Assembly: GCA_963565915.1 (NCBI GenBank) | Contig: OY751488.1 | Span: forward strand, 3,100,001-3,164,000 | Source: Entoloma clypeatum | Taxonomy: Eukaryota > Basidiomycota > Agaricomycetes > Agaricales > Entolomataceae | Length of the DNA: 64,000 bases | Direction of reading: 5' to 3' | Shown: piece after piece, positions 20,907-41,631 of the stretch | How the letters are laid out: each line of letters begins with the position of its first letter | Position numbering within the stretch: the first letter of the stretch is position 1 | The notes under the pieces: generated by a model | What the model saw: only the letters and a program-made list of their open reading frames with translations | What the model was told of the DNA's origin: nothing | Databases searched by the model: none | Position numbers and translations under genes: made by a program

Positions 20907-22307
20907 CTAAAGTCTTTTTTCCTCGACAAGGGTCACAGTTTCAGGTTTGATGCTAGCAAAAAGATCAGCCGCTGTATGGTGTGGCTTCCAACCAATCGAG
21001 CGAGAGCGATTAGCTCGACAGCGCGAATTGGAACCAAGGTATTTGGAGCCCTGTATGGATATATGTCAAGCAGAAGGCGTTTCAATGCGATGACTTCGTA
21101 CACCAAAATATTTCGCAATTTCCTCATGGGTGAAGCTCGTAGGCTCTTCATTTTTCCCTCGCCCCAGAATGACGAGTTCTTGAGCGATTGTTTTGCCGAG
21201 ATCATACAAGCGGTGTTCACCGTTTTCTCCAAAGTAGAAACCTTGACGACCATGTCCCGTGTCGGGGTTCAGGCGGATTGAGTCGAACAGAACGATGTAG
21301 AGATCTGAAACTAGAGATGTAATTGCCAACGTGAGTTTGTGGTCACAGCCGGGGCCGAACGCACTATCGTGAATATGAACATTAGGCCAGAGGTTCTTGC
21401 CTAGCCCGACCATGCCCCCTTGACCGCGGTCCAGCGATACAGTGATAAGGGACGGTACTTGAATGGAATGGGAATTTTGAATCTCGAGATCCACAAGTTT
21501 TCCGTTTGCAATGCCGTAAATCGTCGAAGGGAGGATGATATACGTCTTCACGTAACCTGCTTGAGATTTCAACATGTGTCTCAGGCTTTATGGATGACAT
21601 GCTAACCCTGCTTATCGGCATTCACAAGCTCAAGATCAACGTTGCGATGAGGCTGGGTTGGAGGAAGATTTTCAATTTGGTCCAGATTTGTGTCATCATA
21701 GATGGTGTCGGAGGCGTACATCCCCTCGGCGTTGTCAGCGAGAACACCTAGAATTAAATATCAGATAGGAGGTGCCAGGGGCCGTAAGGAAAATTCAACC
21801 AGTGCCAGACTGAATTTTTATCAGCAAGTGTCGCAATCAACTATGAAATCTTTAAACTTGCAGTATGGATGAGGATGGAAACATTCCCTGTCTCGTTGCG
21901 TCTTTTCTTTAGCCCCCCCAAAACGGCTTTAGCAGCCCCGAGATTATCGGCATCAGCCTGTGAGTTTAATGGGCGTTACTGTTCGTTAACCTTCAAGTTC
22001 AGGGGCACTTGCCATGGAAAAGAATACGTCGGCCTCAGAGGCGAATGTCTCGACGAGGGAAAGATCAGAATGTGAACCTATTACGGTGTTCACACCCAGA
22101 GCCCGGAGTTTTTCAGCTTTCTCTGGTGACCGAATGAGGGCGCTAATATTGAAAGAGTTCACATCTGTGCGGCTAAGAAAACGGTCAAGGACAGATCCCC
22201 CAATGTATCCTGTGAGAATCCAATGGAACGTCAGCCATATGCGAAAACAGTCATTTCTGAGATGCACCAGTGACACCAGTCATACAAACATTGATTTTGG
22301 CCGGCAT
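20907..22307 (-). CDS. NmrA-like / NAD(P)-binding Rossmann reductase
   Basis: Starts at ATG 22307 with a Rossmann motif interrupted by an intron: CMTGVTGYIGGSVLDRFL. It then shows ISALIRSPEKAEKLRALGVNTVIGSHSDL, VSILIHTSGTGVLADNAEGMY, YIILPSTIYGIANGKLVD, LYIVLFDSIRLNPDTG and RSRSIGWKPHHTAADLFASIKPE, the layout of fungal NmrA/epimerase-like proteins (about 340 aa). These bind NAD(P)H and act as reductases or redox sensors; the substrate is unknown. Two introns (21958-22012 and 21810-21861) begin with GCAAGT rather than GT. It is the last of four head-to-tail minus-strand genes and converges on the permease with 112 bp between stops. Confidence 0.88.
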
Positions 22308-22427
22308 TGTGGTAGTCAGCGTTTGAAGTGGTGTGATGACGTCAGTGAGTTTCACACATTGGACAGAACAGTAACAGCAGTCGCATTGTCGCTTATGCCT
22401 ACTGTATACTCTTGAGTAAGAAAAGTT

Positions 22428-25020
22428 CATGTCGGCAGATCTGGATTAATCCCACAACGTCAAAAGTCCAATGCAAAAGGAATGGAGTTTTCAACATCAA
22501 GGCGAGAATGAACCTGTACTTCCCGAGATCCCCCATTGCCCGACCTGACTGTGGCCAAACATTCCACCTTCCTTCGGTAGAAGAATGGGCTGAATGGGCA
22601 TCATATACCTGACATCCAGTTCTTCAAGGACGGTCTTTAAATTGCGCATGAAGGCGGTGCGGCGCTCCCATCGGCCACCCCAGTCTTGCCAGTTGGGGCG
22701 ATCTGTACAAGTAAGGATAAACCGCTGTGAATCATTGTGGGAGGATCACTACTCACGCTCCATTGCGACGGTAACATAAATGGCATTTTGATATTCCATT
22801 TTGTCAATGTTGAAGCCAAATCCGGACCAATCTCGATTGTTGGCTGTAATATACTCATTGAGCTTCGATTTAAGCTGGTCCATAATTTCTAGGGGAGTAT
22901 CATAGGAGATTATCAAACTGGTCGATTCCCACCTAGTTTTCGTTCAGTTCAGGCCCACTTGATCATTCATACTTTGTAATGGGTAGAAGAGCTCACATGG
23001 ATTTACTCCGGCGTAGGTTGTGGACCAACTTTGTGCTTGCAAGGAGACCGTTCGGAGCAATGATCTCTTGACCGTCTACTCGACGAAAAGTCGTGGAAAA
23101 CAATCCGAATTCTCGGACATATAGTACCTGCCAATAGGTTATAAGTTCCGCCGCTGATTGTTTGCATCCTGTAACATACTTGATCGTCAATCATCACAAG
23201 GTCGCCGACATCAAAGACATGAGTCGAGAAGATGAATATGAGCTGCTGTGGCGGTCAACATTTGCGACAAACGAGATACAGAGGTATTTACGCACCGATT
23301 CGAACAGTGTCTGTGCTGAGTGGCCGAAGACGAAAGAAAAGCCGAGAATGATAGTTGCCAATGGAACGAGTGATGAAAGAGTGTTGCTCCGATTGAAGAT
23401 TAATAGGCAAACAAAGATGATTCCGACGAGAGCGATAGCCAATAATACAGCATCCAGTTTCGCAACGATAGAGTCCACATCCTGTGAACATTTTGCATGA
23501 AAAATGATCTTGGATCACTTCTAAGAGACTAACCTTGAGACTCGCAACTAGTGATTTGCGTTCTCTATAAATTCTCTGGACAGCTTCACGCATTTCTCGT
23601 TTGCTGATATCACCGTTTTCGTCTTTGTCGAACAGAGCGAAAGCTTCTTGCTGTGCCGGAGTTGTTTAACGCAGCCTGCAGGTACGAAATACAACTCACC
23701 GCTTCAGCAGTTGTGCGGAAGTAGGGATAGAAGTCTGCCAAGCCTGTTATTTGACATCGAGCTCTCATAACTTGGAACATACCATCGACGACAAGATGAG
23801 TCCTGCCTGGGTCGACATCCGTAAGCGCGCCAAACAACTTCCGCGCCAACCGTCTAGCCGAAAACAAGCTTCCAATCGCTACCTCCCTGTTGAATCGCGA
23901 ATCTTTGAAGGCGACAGCACCGATCGCTCCACCAACCTTTTGGCGGAATGAGCAACAGAGGCTTCCGTAAACTAATGATTGCAGTGCACCTGATCAACTA
24001 TAACGCTCGCCATAGCTTTATGCCCCTTGCGCCGCCTTACATTACTTCGGCGGTTGCTCGGCCTATCAGACGACTGGGGATATGAGAACGTAGAAATTCC
24101 ATCGGCGCTGGTCTGTTCGTTCTTGTGACCTCGCTGAGGTAGGGCGAATAGATCGATGGAAGCCGACGGTCCGTGATGATTCCGCTTATTATTAGGCAGC
24201 TTCTTGGCCGTTGATGGTGGTGGATTTGACAGTCGGTCCAATGCTTTCAGAGCCAATCTATTCTGGCCAAGACGTTCTGCCAAGGCTTTTTCATGGAAAT
24301 TGATGGCGACAAATTGAAGAAACAACTTTTCAAGTAATAGAATGATGCTTGCACCGAATAAGGCCTGAAGTCGAATTAGCATGTGCTCCCACTCCCTCCA
24401 AGGATGCCTCACCTGCATAACACGATTGACGATGACCCAATAAGACTCAGGAGGGTGATAAATGGCTCGAGTGATAGACAATATTATCCATGCTGCGGAA
24501 ACGTCCAGGGTCAACTTGAGCCAGCTAGAGACAGCCATAACCAGCTGTAGGATTGAATTGATATCGTAAGGCATCGCCTAATGAGGAGGAATACCTCGAG
24601 CTGGATTTTCATCCGTTCAACTTGAGCTCCAAATACCACCATGGCCGAGATGACCACATGAGGAATGGCGTCGACAAGCAGATATATGACGCAACTGACA
24701 CCCCATGAAATCGATAACCAAAGGGACCAGAACCGAACCTGAGAGCGGGCGGCACTATTCTTGAATCTCAGGTCAACGACAAGTAAGGGAGTGATCAAGA
24801 TTCCATCGACTAATAGCCCAACCAGCAGAACCCGAAGAAACACGGAAAGCCTCATGAATGCAATCCACAAGGCCCTTCCGCGCCTAGCCTTGATTTGCTC
24901 TTCCTTGAATTTCGTGAACCCGTCGTCCTCATCCCAGTCGAACTCGTCAGAGGAGTTGGTAACTGTTGTATCCGAGTCGGAGTGGAGATTTCTTGACATT
25001 TTTTCGTCCTCGCTGGTCAT
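22428..25020 (-). CDS. Fungal MscS-type mechanosensitive ion channel with EF-hand
   Basis: Starts at ATG 25020 with an acidic cytoplasmic N-terminus (SSDEFDWDEDDGF), followed by four or more hydrophobic helices. A long basic Ser-rich loop comes next, then an EF-hand (FALFDKDENGDISKREM), further transmembrane helices (IALVGIIFVCLLIF) and the MscS pore/beta-domain region (PLATIILGFSFVFGHSAQTLFES, FIFSTHVFDVGDLV). The C-terminal MscS domain ends with MPIQPILLPKEGG. This is the architecture of fission-yeast Msy1/Msy2, which sit in ER membranes and control calcium after hypo-osmotic shock. The EF-hand suggests calcium regulation. The start lies just 81 bp after the stop of the ABC transporter gene. 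Confidence 0.93.
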
Positions 25021-25101
25021 GGCAGAAGCCAAGCTGTGGGAAGGCTGTTACACATTGTGGAGCTCTGAATTTACACGGTGGTCGGTAGAACACTATCTAT
25101 T

Positions 25102-31255
<6,154 letters not shown>

Positions 31256-31361
31256 GGAGTTGTTGGGAGGGTTTATTCATTTATTTATTTATTTAAGCAG
31301 TTAAATAAAAGGAACTCCGTTCTGTGGGTCCACTCTATGTCTATATCATACTTGGCAGGTA

Positions 31362-32117
31362 TCAATCGTCCAGTGATGGTAGGGCATCTGCAATGACCTT
31401 CGCTCCTAACGCGACTCTTTTGAAAAGCTCGTATGACCTGTCAATATCATCGTTGATGATGACCAGATCGTGAACGTTGGGCTCCTTGGCATACTGTACT
31501 TCTTTGAGTGCCGTGGCGAGACGCTTTTGGACGACAACAGGTGTCTCTGTGCCACGTTCTTGAAGGCGAGCGCGGAGGGCAGCCATTGAAGGAGGCGATA
31601 TGAAAACATAAATGGGATTTAAATCTGTGTTCTTTATTTGACGGACGCCCTATTTACACGTTCGACACGATGTCGAATGAGAGGAATGTACATATCGGAA
31701 CACACCTGCGACTCAATGTCCAATATACACCGTCTACCGCGTCGTTGGACCTCCCGCACTGTGGCAAAGCTGGTTCCATAGAGGTTTCCAGAAAATTCGG
31801 CATGTTCGATGAAAGCACCCTCCTGAAGCAGCTCCCTGAACTTCTTGGGGGTCACGAAGTGGTACTGCTTTCCATCGGCCTCACCTGGCCGAGGCGAACG
31901 GGTCGTATCTAAGAATGGGTTGAAGGGGGAAAAGAAAGTAGGGGGAAAATGGCGTACGGGAAACGCTAAAGCCGAACTTGTCTGGGTATTCGTCAAATAG
32001 GCGTTGAAGGAGGGTGCTCTTCCCGACGCCGGAAGGACCAGAGAGAACCAATGGACGGAGGAAATCAGGGCGGGGAGACATGGGCGGTAAGTCGTAAGAG
32101 ACAGTGGTGGTGACCAT
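31362..32117 (-). CDS. GUK1: Guanylate kinase
   Basis: Three exons. The P-loop [13 protein letters not shown] (near 32030) is followed by the GMP-binding region [10 protein letters not shown] (created by splicing at 31958/31908), [30 protein letters not shown] and the lid/C-terminal segment ending PSLDD at 31362. Length about 205 aa, normal for the family. The enzyme phosphorylates GMP to GDP in the cytosol. An extension of about 12 residues before MSPRPD gives two possible starts (32117 or 32078). It is divergent from the STK32-like kinase across 158 bp and 106 bp upstream of the ABCC start. Confidence 0.95.
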
Positions 32118-32275
32118 CAGTGACAGTGATGATGTGACAAGGGAGTGTACAACACTTGTGCTCCCCCTCCCAACCCTCCCTCTGTTCTGTAAATTATCTC
32201 TCCCCCTAGCCCAGAACCCCCCAAAACAGGCTTTTGGTCTCGTCGCTCTTTATATACGACTAACTAACGGCTTAA

Positions 32276-34044
<1,769 letters not shown>

Positions 34045-34297
34045 CACCTAGGTGCGACCCATCTGACTCTGCTATTTCAACGGCCCTGGTTCATCGGCTT
34101 TTACATGGTTATCTCTGAGGATTCTTCTTACTCTCCTTGCTATCTACCCCATACTATGTTGAATGTTGGTCCATCCTTACCCTTCAGTTCTCCCTCCCTT
34201 GGGGTTTTACTCGGTCAGGTCAATAATGTTTGTTTTAATTTTTTATGTATTACATACCCATCATGAACGAGCCATGTTTCTCCCTCACGTGAGCACC

Positions 34298-37200
34298 ATG
34301 TCCCAGTCATTTCCCCCGACCGATGGGATTCCCTTTTCCTTGTGCGTCCTTCTGACCTTTCGACGGAAATATTATCATAAACTCACCTGTAGTTTCTGTT
34401 CTCTCCTACGCGAAATTTCCCGGCTCCAGCCTCACAAGGTGGGATCAGGACGATACAGCCATCGAGCTTACCCTGCGAGAGAAATCTTCCATGGGTGGGT
34501 AAACCAACTCAGACGTGGTTACTCACCCCTGCCTTGTGGGACTACTTCCGTGGTTTTCAAGCTCCTGTTTCCGGAGGAAGACCACCATCGAAAGTATGAC
34601 CTCCAGGAAACAAGGCTCACTGGATACCTTGCAGAGTGTTTTGGCCTGGGCGTACACCAGCTTCAACAGTGGCACGCGGAAACCGCGTCCGGTTGCCTTG
34701 GGCAAGAGCTGCAACGGGCTTTGGAGCTATCGTGTCCAGTATGACTCGCGTTGGCTAGTGTTCGGGTGAAGGAAGCTTAACGCGTTCTTTGTCAGGCGGT
34801 CGGAGGTCACATCAGCCCTTTATCCATCGCGCAGGTAGATGAACTCCTTAACCAGCTGGCCTCGTTGTCGGCGTATTCAGACAGCTCGATTCGATCCAAG
34901 TATACACGACACAAGGGCCTCAGCCGAGCATCCATTTTGAAAAATCTCTTTCGCACATTGTCCCCGATCGATGCCTCGTTTCTTACCCAGATAATCCTCA
35001 AAGACCTCCGACCTATACTGTACCCTTTGCGAGAAACTCATTACGCTGTCACACTTTTGGATTTCAATACGAAATCAATCAGGATGCTGACCAAGGAGCA
35101 CGCCATGATGGAATGGGATAACACAAAATGGATGCTCAATGCGTATCGTACAACTTCTACTCTTGAAGAGGCCGCCAACCGCTTTGAACTGCCAGAAAAT
35201 GAAAGGGGACCAAATGGGCCTCGATTACACGTCCCGATCGCCGTGAATAACTTCCGTTGCCTTCTCCTTGTGTTTTTGTCCTGATGGGCACTATTGTAGA
35301 TCCCGAAATCCGAAAAGGGTCGCAGTCCCCAACATGCGCTTTCATACTTTCACAGATCCCAAAGGGTCTGGGCAGAAACGAAATATGATGGAGAAAGAGC
35401 ACAAATTCATGTTCAAATTCAAGATGATGGTACACCGAAGATCACGATTTTCAGCAAGAGCAGGAGGGATTCCACTCTCGACCGAATCGCCGTTCATAGG
35501 ATAATATACGAAGCACTCGGACTATCGAAGTACGGGGACGATACGGGAGGAAAAAGCAAGGTGAGGAGTGGTGTAATCCTGGATGCTGAGATGGTCGCTT
35601 GTCATGGTGATCACATCGATGGTATGTGTCCCATCCCTACACACCCATGACCTATCAGCTCTCATGAACTTCTCTCAATCATGACAGAATTTTGGAGAAT
35701 ACGTGGCCTTGTTGAGAGAACTGCATATGGCGTTCGCAGCGCTCGACGCACCAAGACTGTGGTCTTGGATTCTCAGTCGAGGTAATCAACAAATGTGATC
35801 GCTGTTTTGCCACGTTTATATTGAAGCCGAAATAGCTGTTCCCAATCATCCATGGTCACTGACCATTCGCCTGATCGTCACCTGGGATTGGTGTTTTTCG
35901 ATGTTCTTGCCTTCAATGATGTCTCTCTACTTTCAGCACCGTATTCTCGCCGGCGAGAAATACTTGAATCTCTTATTCACCTCGACCCGGGAAAAGCTAT
36001 GCTTGTTGAACGACACCCCATCACCATGCATTTAGATAACAACCAACCCGCTCAGATTGCGATTGAAAGAATATTTTCCAACATCATTGCAACTTATCAA
36101 GAAGGCATCGTTCTCAAAGGTGAAGAGACAAGATATCACGATCTCGACACCCCATGGGTGAAACTCAAGCGAGACTATATTCCGGGATATGGCGACGCGC
36201 TCGACCTTGTTATCATCGGTGTTGGATGGGACAAAGCGCGGGCAAGAGAGTTAAGAGGTCCGTTCTGGTTGCAAACCCCACAGCCTCTGACCCATTCGCC
36301 ACAGTTGGGCCAAATACGATCACGACCCTGTATGTTGGGGGACTCGCAAACGCAAATGCTATCAAGCAAGAAGTAATGTTTATTGCTGTATACCTCATAC
36401 CCCTACGTTACCAACAGTCATCGTTATTATAGCCTTCACTTTTACCCCATTTCGAGGTATACTTTACGGTGTCCTACGGCCTGACACGCAGTCAGCTGGA
36501 AGAGATCAATTTCTTGATAAAAAACTCAGAGACTGTTAGGTATAATACTCTAAAGGTCTGTGCCTTGTCCTCTCCTACGTACTTATCTGACACTGTGCAG
36601 GATCCACTAATAGACCAGGAATATACTTTTACATTGCTGTCTAGTCTGTACCCTCCGGCCCTGATTTTGAAGACGCCATTAGTTGCTGAGCTTGTAGGTG
36701 CAGGCTTCACCAAAGCCCCGAAGAGCAGGGTAATGTTCTATGTGCAGTTTATATTCGGGCGCTAAGACTGCCTCCAGAACTACGAGTTGAGATTTCCCAG
36801 GCTTACCAAGATTTACCGCAAGGGAGAACGTGGTTGGAAGGACGCCGTGAATCTTCAAGGGCTACATAAAACTGCTTGCGAGGTGATTGGCCGCGACAAT
36901 TCTGACAAAAACGCTCGTGACATCTGCAATAAACTCTGGGGAAAACTTGTATCTCCCAGTGCAAAGTCTTCCCTCAAACGGAAAGCAACCTCTGACCTGT
37001 GGGAAGAACGATTGGCTGCGCTGGATGGCAGGAATCGGAGTCGAGAGCGTAATGTTGGTAGGAAGGTCACTTTACCAGTTACTGGCGCCTTTACCGCCAG
37101 AGCTTGCACATACACGGCTCCCCAGCCATTGGCTACCAAGACGAATACTATAACGGCGGTCTCTCCATATCGCCTTCCCTCTCCCGCGCTCAATGCGAGG

Positions 37201-37785
37201 CATACCCTTTCCATCGGTCCAGAGCATACTCCAACACCAGAACCACTGCCGCCCGCTATGTCTTTGACGATTTCCACTGGAGAGCATCCAGGACAAAGAA
37301 GGAGTGTTACTTCAATCGCCAGCCCACCAATCTTCGAGGGCAGGGTTCTTACTCTGAAGAACTCACTGGAGGGTGCTACCGCGACTATTCCAAGAGAACC
37401 TCGAATCCCCGGAAAGAAATTTCTTGAGGGTGCTCTTGTATGGTTCTCTAGCCCCCGTATAAAACATCCGGGGTCTTCAAACCTTGCGCTGAGGAATGCA
37501 GTGCCGCGTCAGGGGCGGTTGCATTCGTTGGAGTCACTTTTGTTGGGTTGTGGCTGGCATACGGACTCGCCTGAAGCGACAGGTGTTGAGCGGGGAGTGA
37601 TATTTGTAGACGACACCGTCATGACTGGGGTGGGATGGAGGGGCAGTGTGCTGAGGTTGATCGAGGAACGCAAATCCAAACTTTTTCCGAATCGAGCACG
37701 AAAAACTATCTGGATTTTTGATACTGAGACATGGGCTTTTGACAGAGAAGATATAGAGGATCATGCACTCTGTCGTCTGAACTAG
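34298..37785 (+). CDS. ATP-dependent DNA ligase
   Basis: The active-site motif ETKYDGERAQIH puts the adenylated Lys at 35381-35383. Around it are an N-terminal DNA-binding domain (GTTSVVFKLLFPEEDHHRKYDLQE...RLTGYL) and nucleotidyltransferase motifs VILDAEMVA, LGLVFFDVLAFND and EGIVLKG. WVKLKRDYI and an OB-fold region follow. The C-terminus (about 330 aa, 36787-37785) is Ser/Pro-rich and ends in a region with HSLESLLLGCGWH and GVIFVDDT that could be a divergent BRCT-like module. It is nearest in layout to LIG4-type or S. pombe Adl1-like fungal ligases; I cannot tell which. The start at 34298 is the best ATG but is not certain. ETR1 begins 31 bp after the stop. Confidence 0.85.
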
Positions 37786-37816
37786 TTTGTTGTGTTCAGA
37801 GTAATTTCTTTCCAAA

Positions 37817-39286
37817 ATGTCTTTCTTCCCAACCAGGCGCTTGTTATCCCACCTTGTAAACCGTGCAATCGCCTATTCTCAAAATGGCGACCCAGCCAAG
37901 GTCCTTCATGTGCTCAGCTACCGTTCATTACCACCCCCGACGCCCAACACAGTGAATGTTCAGTTCATTCTGGCCCCAATCAACCCGGCGGATTTGAATG
38001 TCATCGAGGGTGTTTATCCTGCAAAGCCCAGTCCAGACATTACACTCGGGAAGGATGGCGCCTATGAACCGATGTTTGTCGGCGGGAACGAAGGTCTCGC
38101 CCGGGTTACAAATGTCGGTGGCAATGTGAAGGGATTCAAGAAAGACGACTGGGTCGTCATGACCAAACCGCAGATTGGAACTTGGTGCACTTCCAAGAAC
38201 GTCGGGGTCGATGAAGTCCTCAAAGTCCCTCGCGTGGATGGGCTCAGTGAAGTAAATGCGGCCACGATGACCGTACGTTCTGTTCTCATTGATGTTCGGC
38301 GCTGTCCTTGTCCTCATGCCAGCTTGACAGGTAAACCCGCCAACAGCTTATAACATGTTGCGAGACTTTGTCCCGCTCCAGGAAGGCGATTGGGTGGTTC
38401 AGAATGGGGCCAACAGTGCAGTTCGTTTAGTCTGACACCAATAAATTGATATCACTAACGGAATGGCAGGTTGGTCAAGGTGTCATTCAAATTGCTGCCT
38501 CTCGAGGAATCAAGACTTTGAACTTCGTCAGACCTCGGTATTTCCCTTTGATCACTCCTCCTCCCCATCACACCATGACAAGTAAGGTCCAGTAAAAACT
38601 TACAAGAGCTGACGGACCAGCTGCAAGACCTAGGGGCCACGAAAGTGCTCACGTATGACGCACTGTCGGACAAATCACTCTCTCGCAATGTGAAGGAATG
38701 GACAAGCGGAAAGGTGTGTAAGTGCAGTCATCATACGGTGACTATGTCTATATTGACCATGATAGCGTATTAAATTGGGCCTCAATTGCGTGGGTAAGAT
38801 AACTGTTCCCTCGATGAGACTGTGCAATAGCTCTCAAACTGGGCAGGCGGAAGGGAAACATCGCTCATGGCGCGACTACTTGGCGAGGATGCTCATCTAG
38901 TCTCATACGGAGCAATGTCGAAGCAACCGCTATCGCTTCCGACTTCGCTTTTCATCTTCAAAAACCTGACAGCACACGGTTTTTGGCAGACACGGTGGTA
39001 TCTCAGGAAGTCTCCAGAAGAAAGGGAACAGCTCATGGGGGCCTTGGTAAATCTTATGAGGACAGGACAAGTATGTTGACGTTCTTCAACTAGGGCGGTA
39101 CTAATCAAATTATATTCATAGTTAAGAGAACCTTTCCATGAGATTGTCACGATTTCTGCAAGGGATACAAACGAAGATGCAACTCGTAAATTGAGAGATG
39201 TCATTACCGGGTTATCGTCTGGTCATCGGCGGAAGATTCTAGTGAAATTCGAAAGCGGCGAGCCGACAGGTTCGATAAACCAATAG
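37817..39286 (+). CDS. ETR1: Mitochondrial trans-2-enoyl-CoA/ACP reductase
   Basis: A short basic N-terminus (MSFFPTRRLLSHLVNRA) suits a mitochondrial import signal. It is followed by the GroES-like part (INPADLNVIEGVYP, FVGGNEGLARVTNVGGNVKGF, DWVVMTKPQIGTWCT) and the NADPH-binding Rossmann part (DWVVQNGANSAVGQGVIQIA, LGLNCVGG), with the ending HEIVTISARD...KILVKF. This is the MECR/Etr1 family of mitochondrial fatty-acid synthesis, which makes the lipoate precursor. The Tyr of the N-P-A-D-L-N / Y-P region and the NADPH loop are present. About six short introns. It follows the DNA ligase at 31 bp and converges on the p24 gene with 44 bp between stops. Confidence 0.95.
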
Positions 39287-39330
39287 CTTAATTCCATCTA
39301 GAGTAGTGGAACAGATGAGACATCGAGGCG

Positions 39331-40140
39331 CTACCTACTCTTCCTGTCTTCGAAGAACCGCTTTATCGAGGTAGAATGTCAACATCACCGCCGTGAAAGA
39401 ATAAAATGCACAACGCACCTTCAAATGCCGCAACTGCCATGTACATGTTGCAATCAAGACCGCAATCTGGGCAACGCTGTACCAGACAGCCCTCGTGTTG
39501 GTAGCCTCACTGAGATCCCTATAGTCGGCCTCCCTCTCGCGCTGGTATTGCTGTTCTCTTCGGATGTCTTCGAGTTTCTCATTGAGATCGCGGACCTTTG
39601 CAGCGAGGCCAGAGACGTGCGAGCGGTCGTGTTCGACGTCAGTTTTTGAGGAGCCAACGACGATGTCGAGGTAGAGCCGGATGTGTGTGTGGCTGAACCA
39701 CGAGGAATGATTGGTGGAGAGACAGATGGAGTGGTCGCCCGCGTCGTGGGATGTGAAGGTGAATTTTCCTTCTTGGGGCCCGGTGGTCTTGACCATGACG
39801 TCTCCCGACTCGGATTCCTGGAATGCAGCCGTTGACAAAAGGTGTCGATGGGAAGAAATGGAGGGTGAACGTACGACGACTTCTATGACTATCCCTAGCT
39901 CTGGGTTTCCGTCATACTTTTGACGGTCCTCAAGCCACTCGAGTGCACGATAACTCCCTGGAGTTCTATGTCATGTTTTAAATGTTCGTGCGCTAAATGG
40001 ATGTGCACACCTTCGACTACGGTGTCAGTGGGAAGCTCTTCGACGAAGCACCGTTTCTGGTTGGCGTCAAGATAGAAATGAAGGGCGTTTGCTGTGACTG
40101 CAAAGAAGAGCACGAACAGCACCGACGACAGTGGTCTCAT
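39331..40140 (-). CDS. p24 family cargo receptor (EMP24/ERP type)
   Basis: Starts MRPLSSVLFVLFFAVTANA, a signal peptide. The GOLD domain follows with the first cysteine in RCFVEELPTDTVVEGSY and the second in DHSICLSTNHSSWF, then a coiled-coil stretch (LAAKVRDLNEKLEDIRREQQYQREREADYR), a single transmembrane helix (WYSVAQIAVLIATCTWQL) and the cytosolic tail ending FFEDRKSR. That tail has the di-aromatic signal for COPII and basic residues used by COPI. The RCF-EELP start points to the p24-alpha (Erp1-like) group. It cycles between ER and Golgi and sorts cargo. The frame needs an intron from about 40012 to 39965 (GTGTGC...CCAG). Confidence 0.93.
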
Positions 40141-40234
40141 TTGAGGTATGGTCGTGAGCGAACTTCGTGAGCGTACGTAATATGACAAGCTTTTGTTTTC
40201 AGTATTGTAATGTACGAGAGGTACACTGGTGATA

Positions 40235-41479
40235 TTAAACGTTCGGCTTGTAGACCAAACCGACACCATGGGTCAAACTGTTTGTTCGATTGACCAGACC
40301 GAGACCAAGACCGATGCCACCAATGCCTCCTGGAACGCCCATGCCTCCACCACAACCCAAGGCACCGATAAGCAAATCACGACAACATCGAGCACGCTCC
40401 CTCCTTTGAACAAACCAGCTGCCAGCATCTGATGGCGCAGCCAAGGGCATGCAGACGATCCCCTTGTCTGTTGCAGTCCTGACAACGCGGACGAGGTCGT
40501 CCATCTCTGCCTCTGAATCGATATGATCCAAGTCCTCTGTAAAGTCCCCACCCATCTCCTCCTTCAAGCGGACTGCAGCTGCGGAAGCGGTGGCCTTTTT
40601 TCCGGATTTCTTGGGAACGCCCGGAGCGCCTGGCTTTTTGTTCAAGGCGGAGGGATCGATGCCGAGTGCTGCAGCAGCTTCGTCGGCCAAGCGTTTCTTT
40701 TCGAGCTTTTCACGTTCGCGCTTCTCCTTCTTTTCGGCCTTTGTCTCTCGCTTGATGGGCTCGACAAATTTCGGGTTATTGGCGCGCTGCCATTCGAGCA
40801 GAAGATCATCGTAGATCCGCGAGCGACCCTGTACGGTGCGCTTGGCACCCATGGAATGGGATTTGCAGGTGAGGGAGCGAGAGCAAGGCAGACCCTTGTC
40901 GTTGATGACGCCACACTGCTTGTCATAGTCGACGGGGCCTTTGAGGCGGCCCTTGGTCACTTTGGCGGCCGGTTTGGTCTTCTTCTTGGGCGGGAGAGAT
41001 GGATCGTCGGGGGTGGGGGACGCTTTGCGCTTCTTGGAGCCCTTCTTCGGGTCTGGATGTCTAGCTGGCTGAGCAAAATGGGGGGATTGGGAGTGCAAGA
41101 GCGCAAATTACCGTCTGAGTCTACAGCAGCCTTGCCTTTTGCACCCTTCTTGCCTCCCAGACGGATGGTGGCACAGGTTTCTGTGCGCACGGTTGGTTGG
41201 CAGAGCAAGAAGCGAGCGGCAGGTCTTACCTGCATGTTCGGCCATGAAGCTTCGGAGGACAGGTTTGGCGCAGTCACTGCACTTGACGAGGCCGATGTCA
41301 GCGGCAGAGGTGAGGGGCTGGGCGGCGAAAAGCTTCATGTCGCGGGCGGAGAGCCATGCTGTTGGCGGGGAATGGAGGGAGGGGAGGTCAGTGGGGCTGG
41401 GGGGTGAGCAGGACGTCCATGGAAAGGGGTCGGGGGCCGTGGCGGGCGGGGTGCTCGGGGACCGGAGCTTGAGGGTCAT
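40235..41479 (-). CDS. SGF73: SAGA complex subunit Sgf73 (ataxin-7-like)
   Basis: The N-terminal part has a first zinc motif ([12 protein letters not shown]...MAEHAG, completed after splicing by ETCATIRL). The central SCA7 domain reads [37 protein letters not shown], the defining C-x-n-C-x5-C-x2-H zinc fold that binds nucleosomes and anchors the deubiquitinase module. After that come a basic Lys/Glu-rich helix and a Gly-rich tail. A deubiquitinase anchor of SAGA in the nucleus. Two introns near the N-terminus. It shares a 152-bp divergent promoter with the FAD monooxygenase, and p24 follows 94 bp downstream. A long + strand ORF over it is a shadow. Confidence 0.92.
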
Positions 41480-41631
41480 GCCAATGAAGAGTGGTCACAG
41501 GAGGGTCACAGGATGTGACGTGATGTGATGGCATAGATCAGATCAGTTCGATCATACCAACCGCGCGATGATCTGCAACACCGTCCATCGCCCATAACGA
41601 ATTCACGCTCAATTTATCCCACCCCCCCACC

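Noticed and set aside
40523..41407. 294-aa plus-strand ORF
   Set aside because: Antisense shadow of SGF73, whose SCA7 domain is unambiguous on the minus strand.
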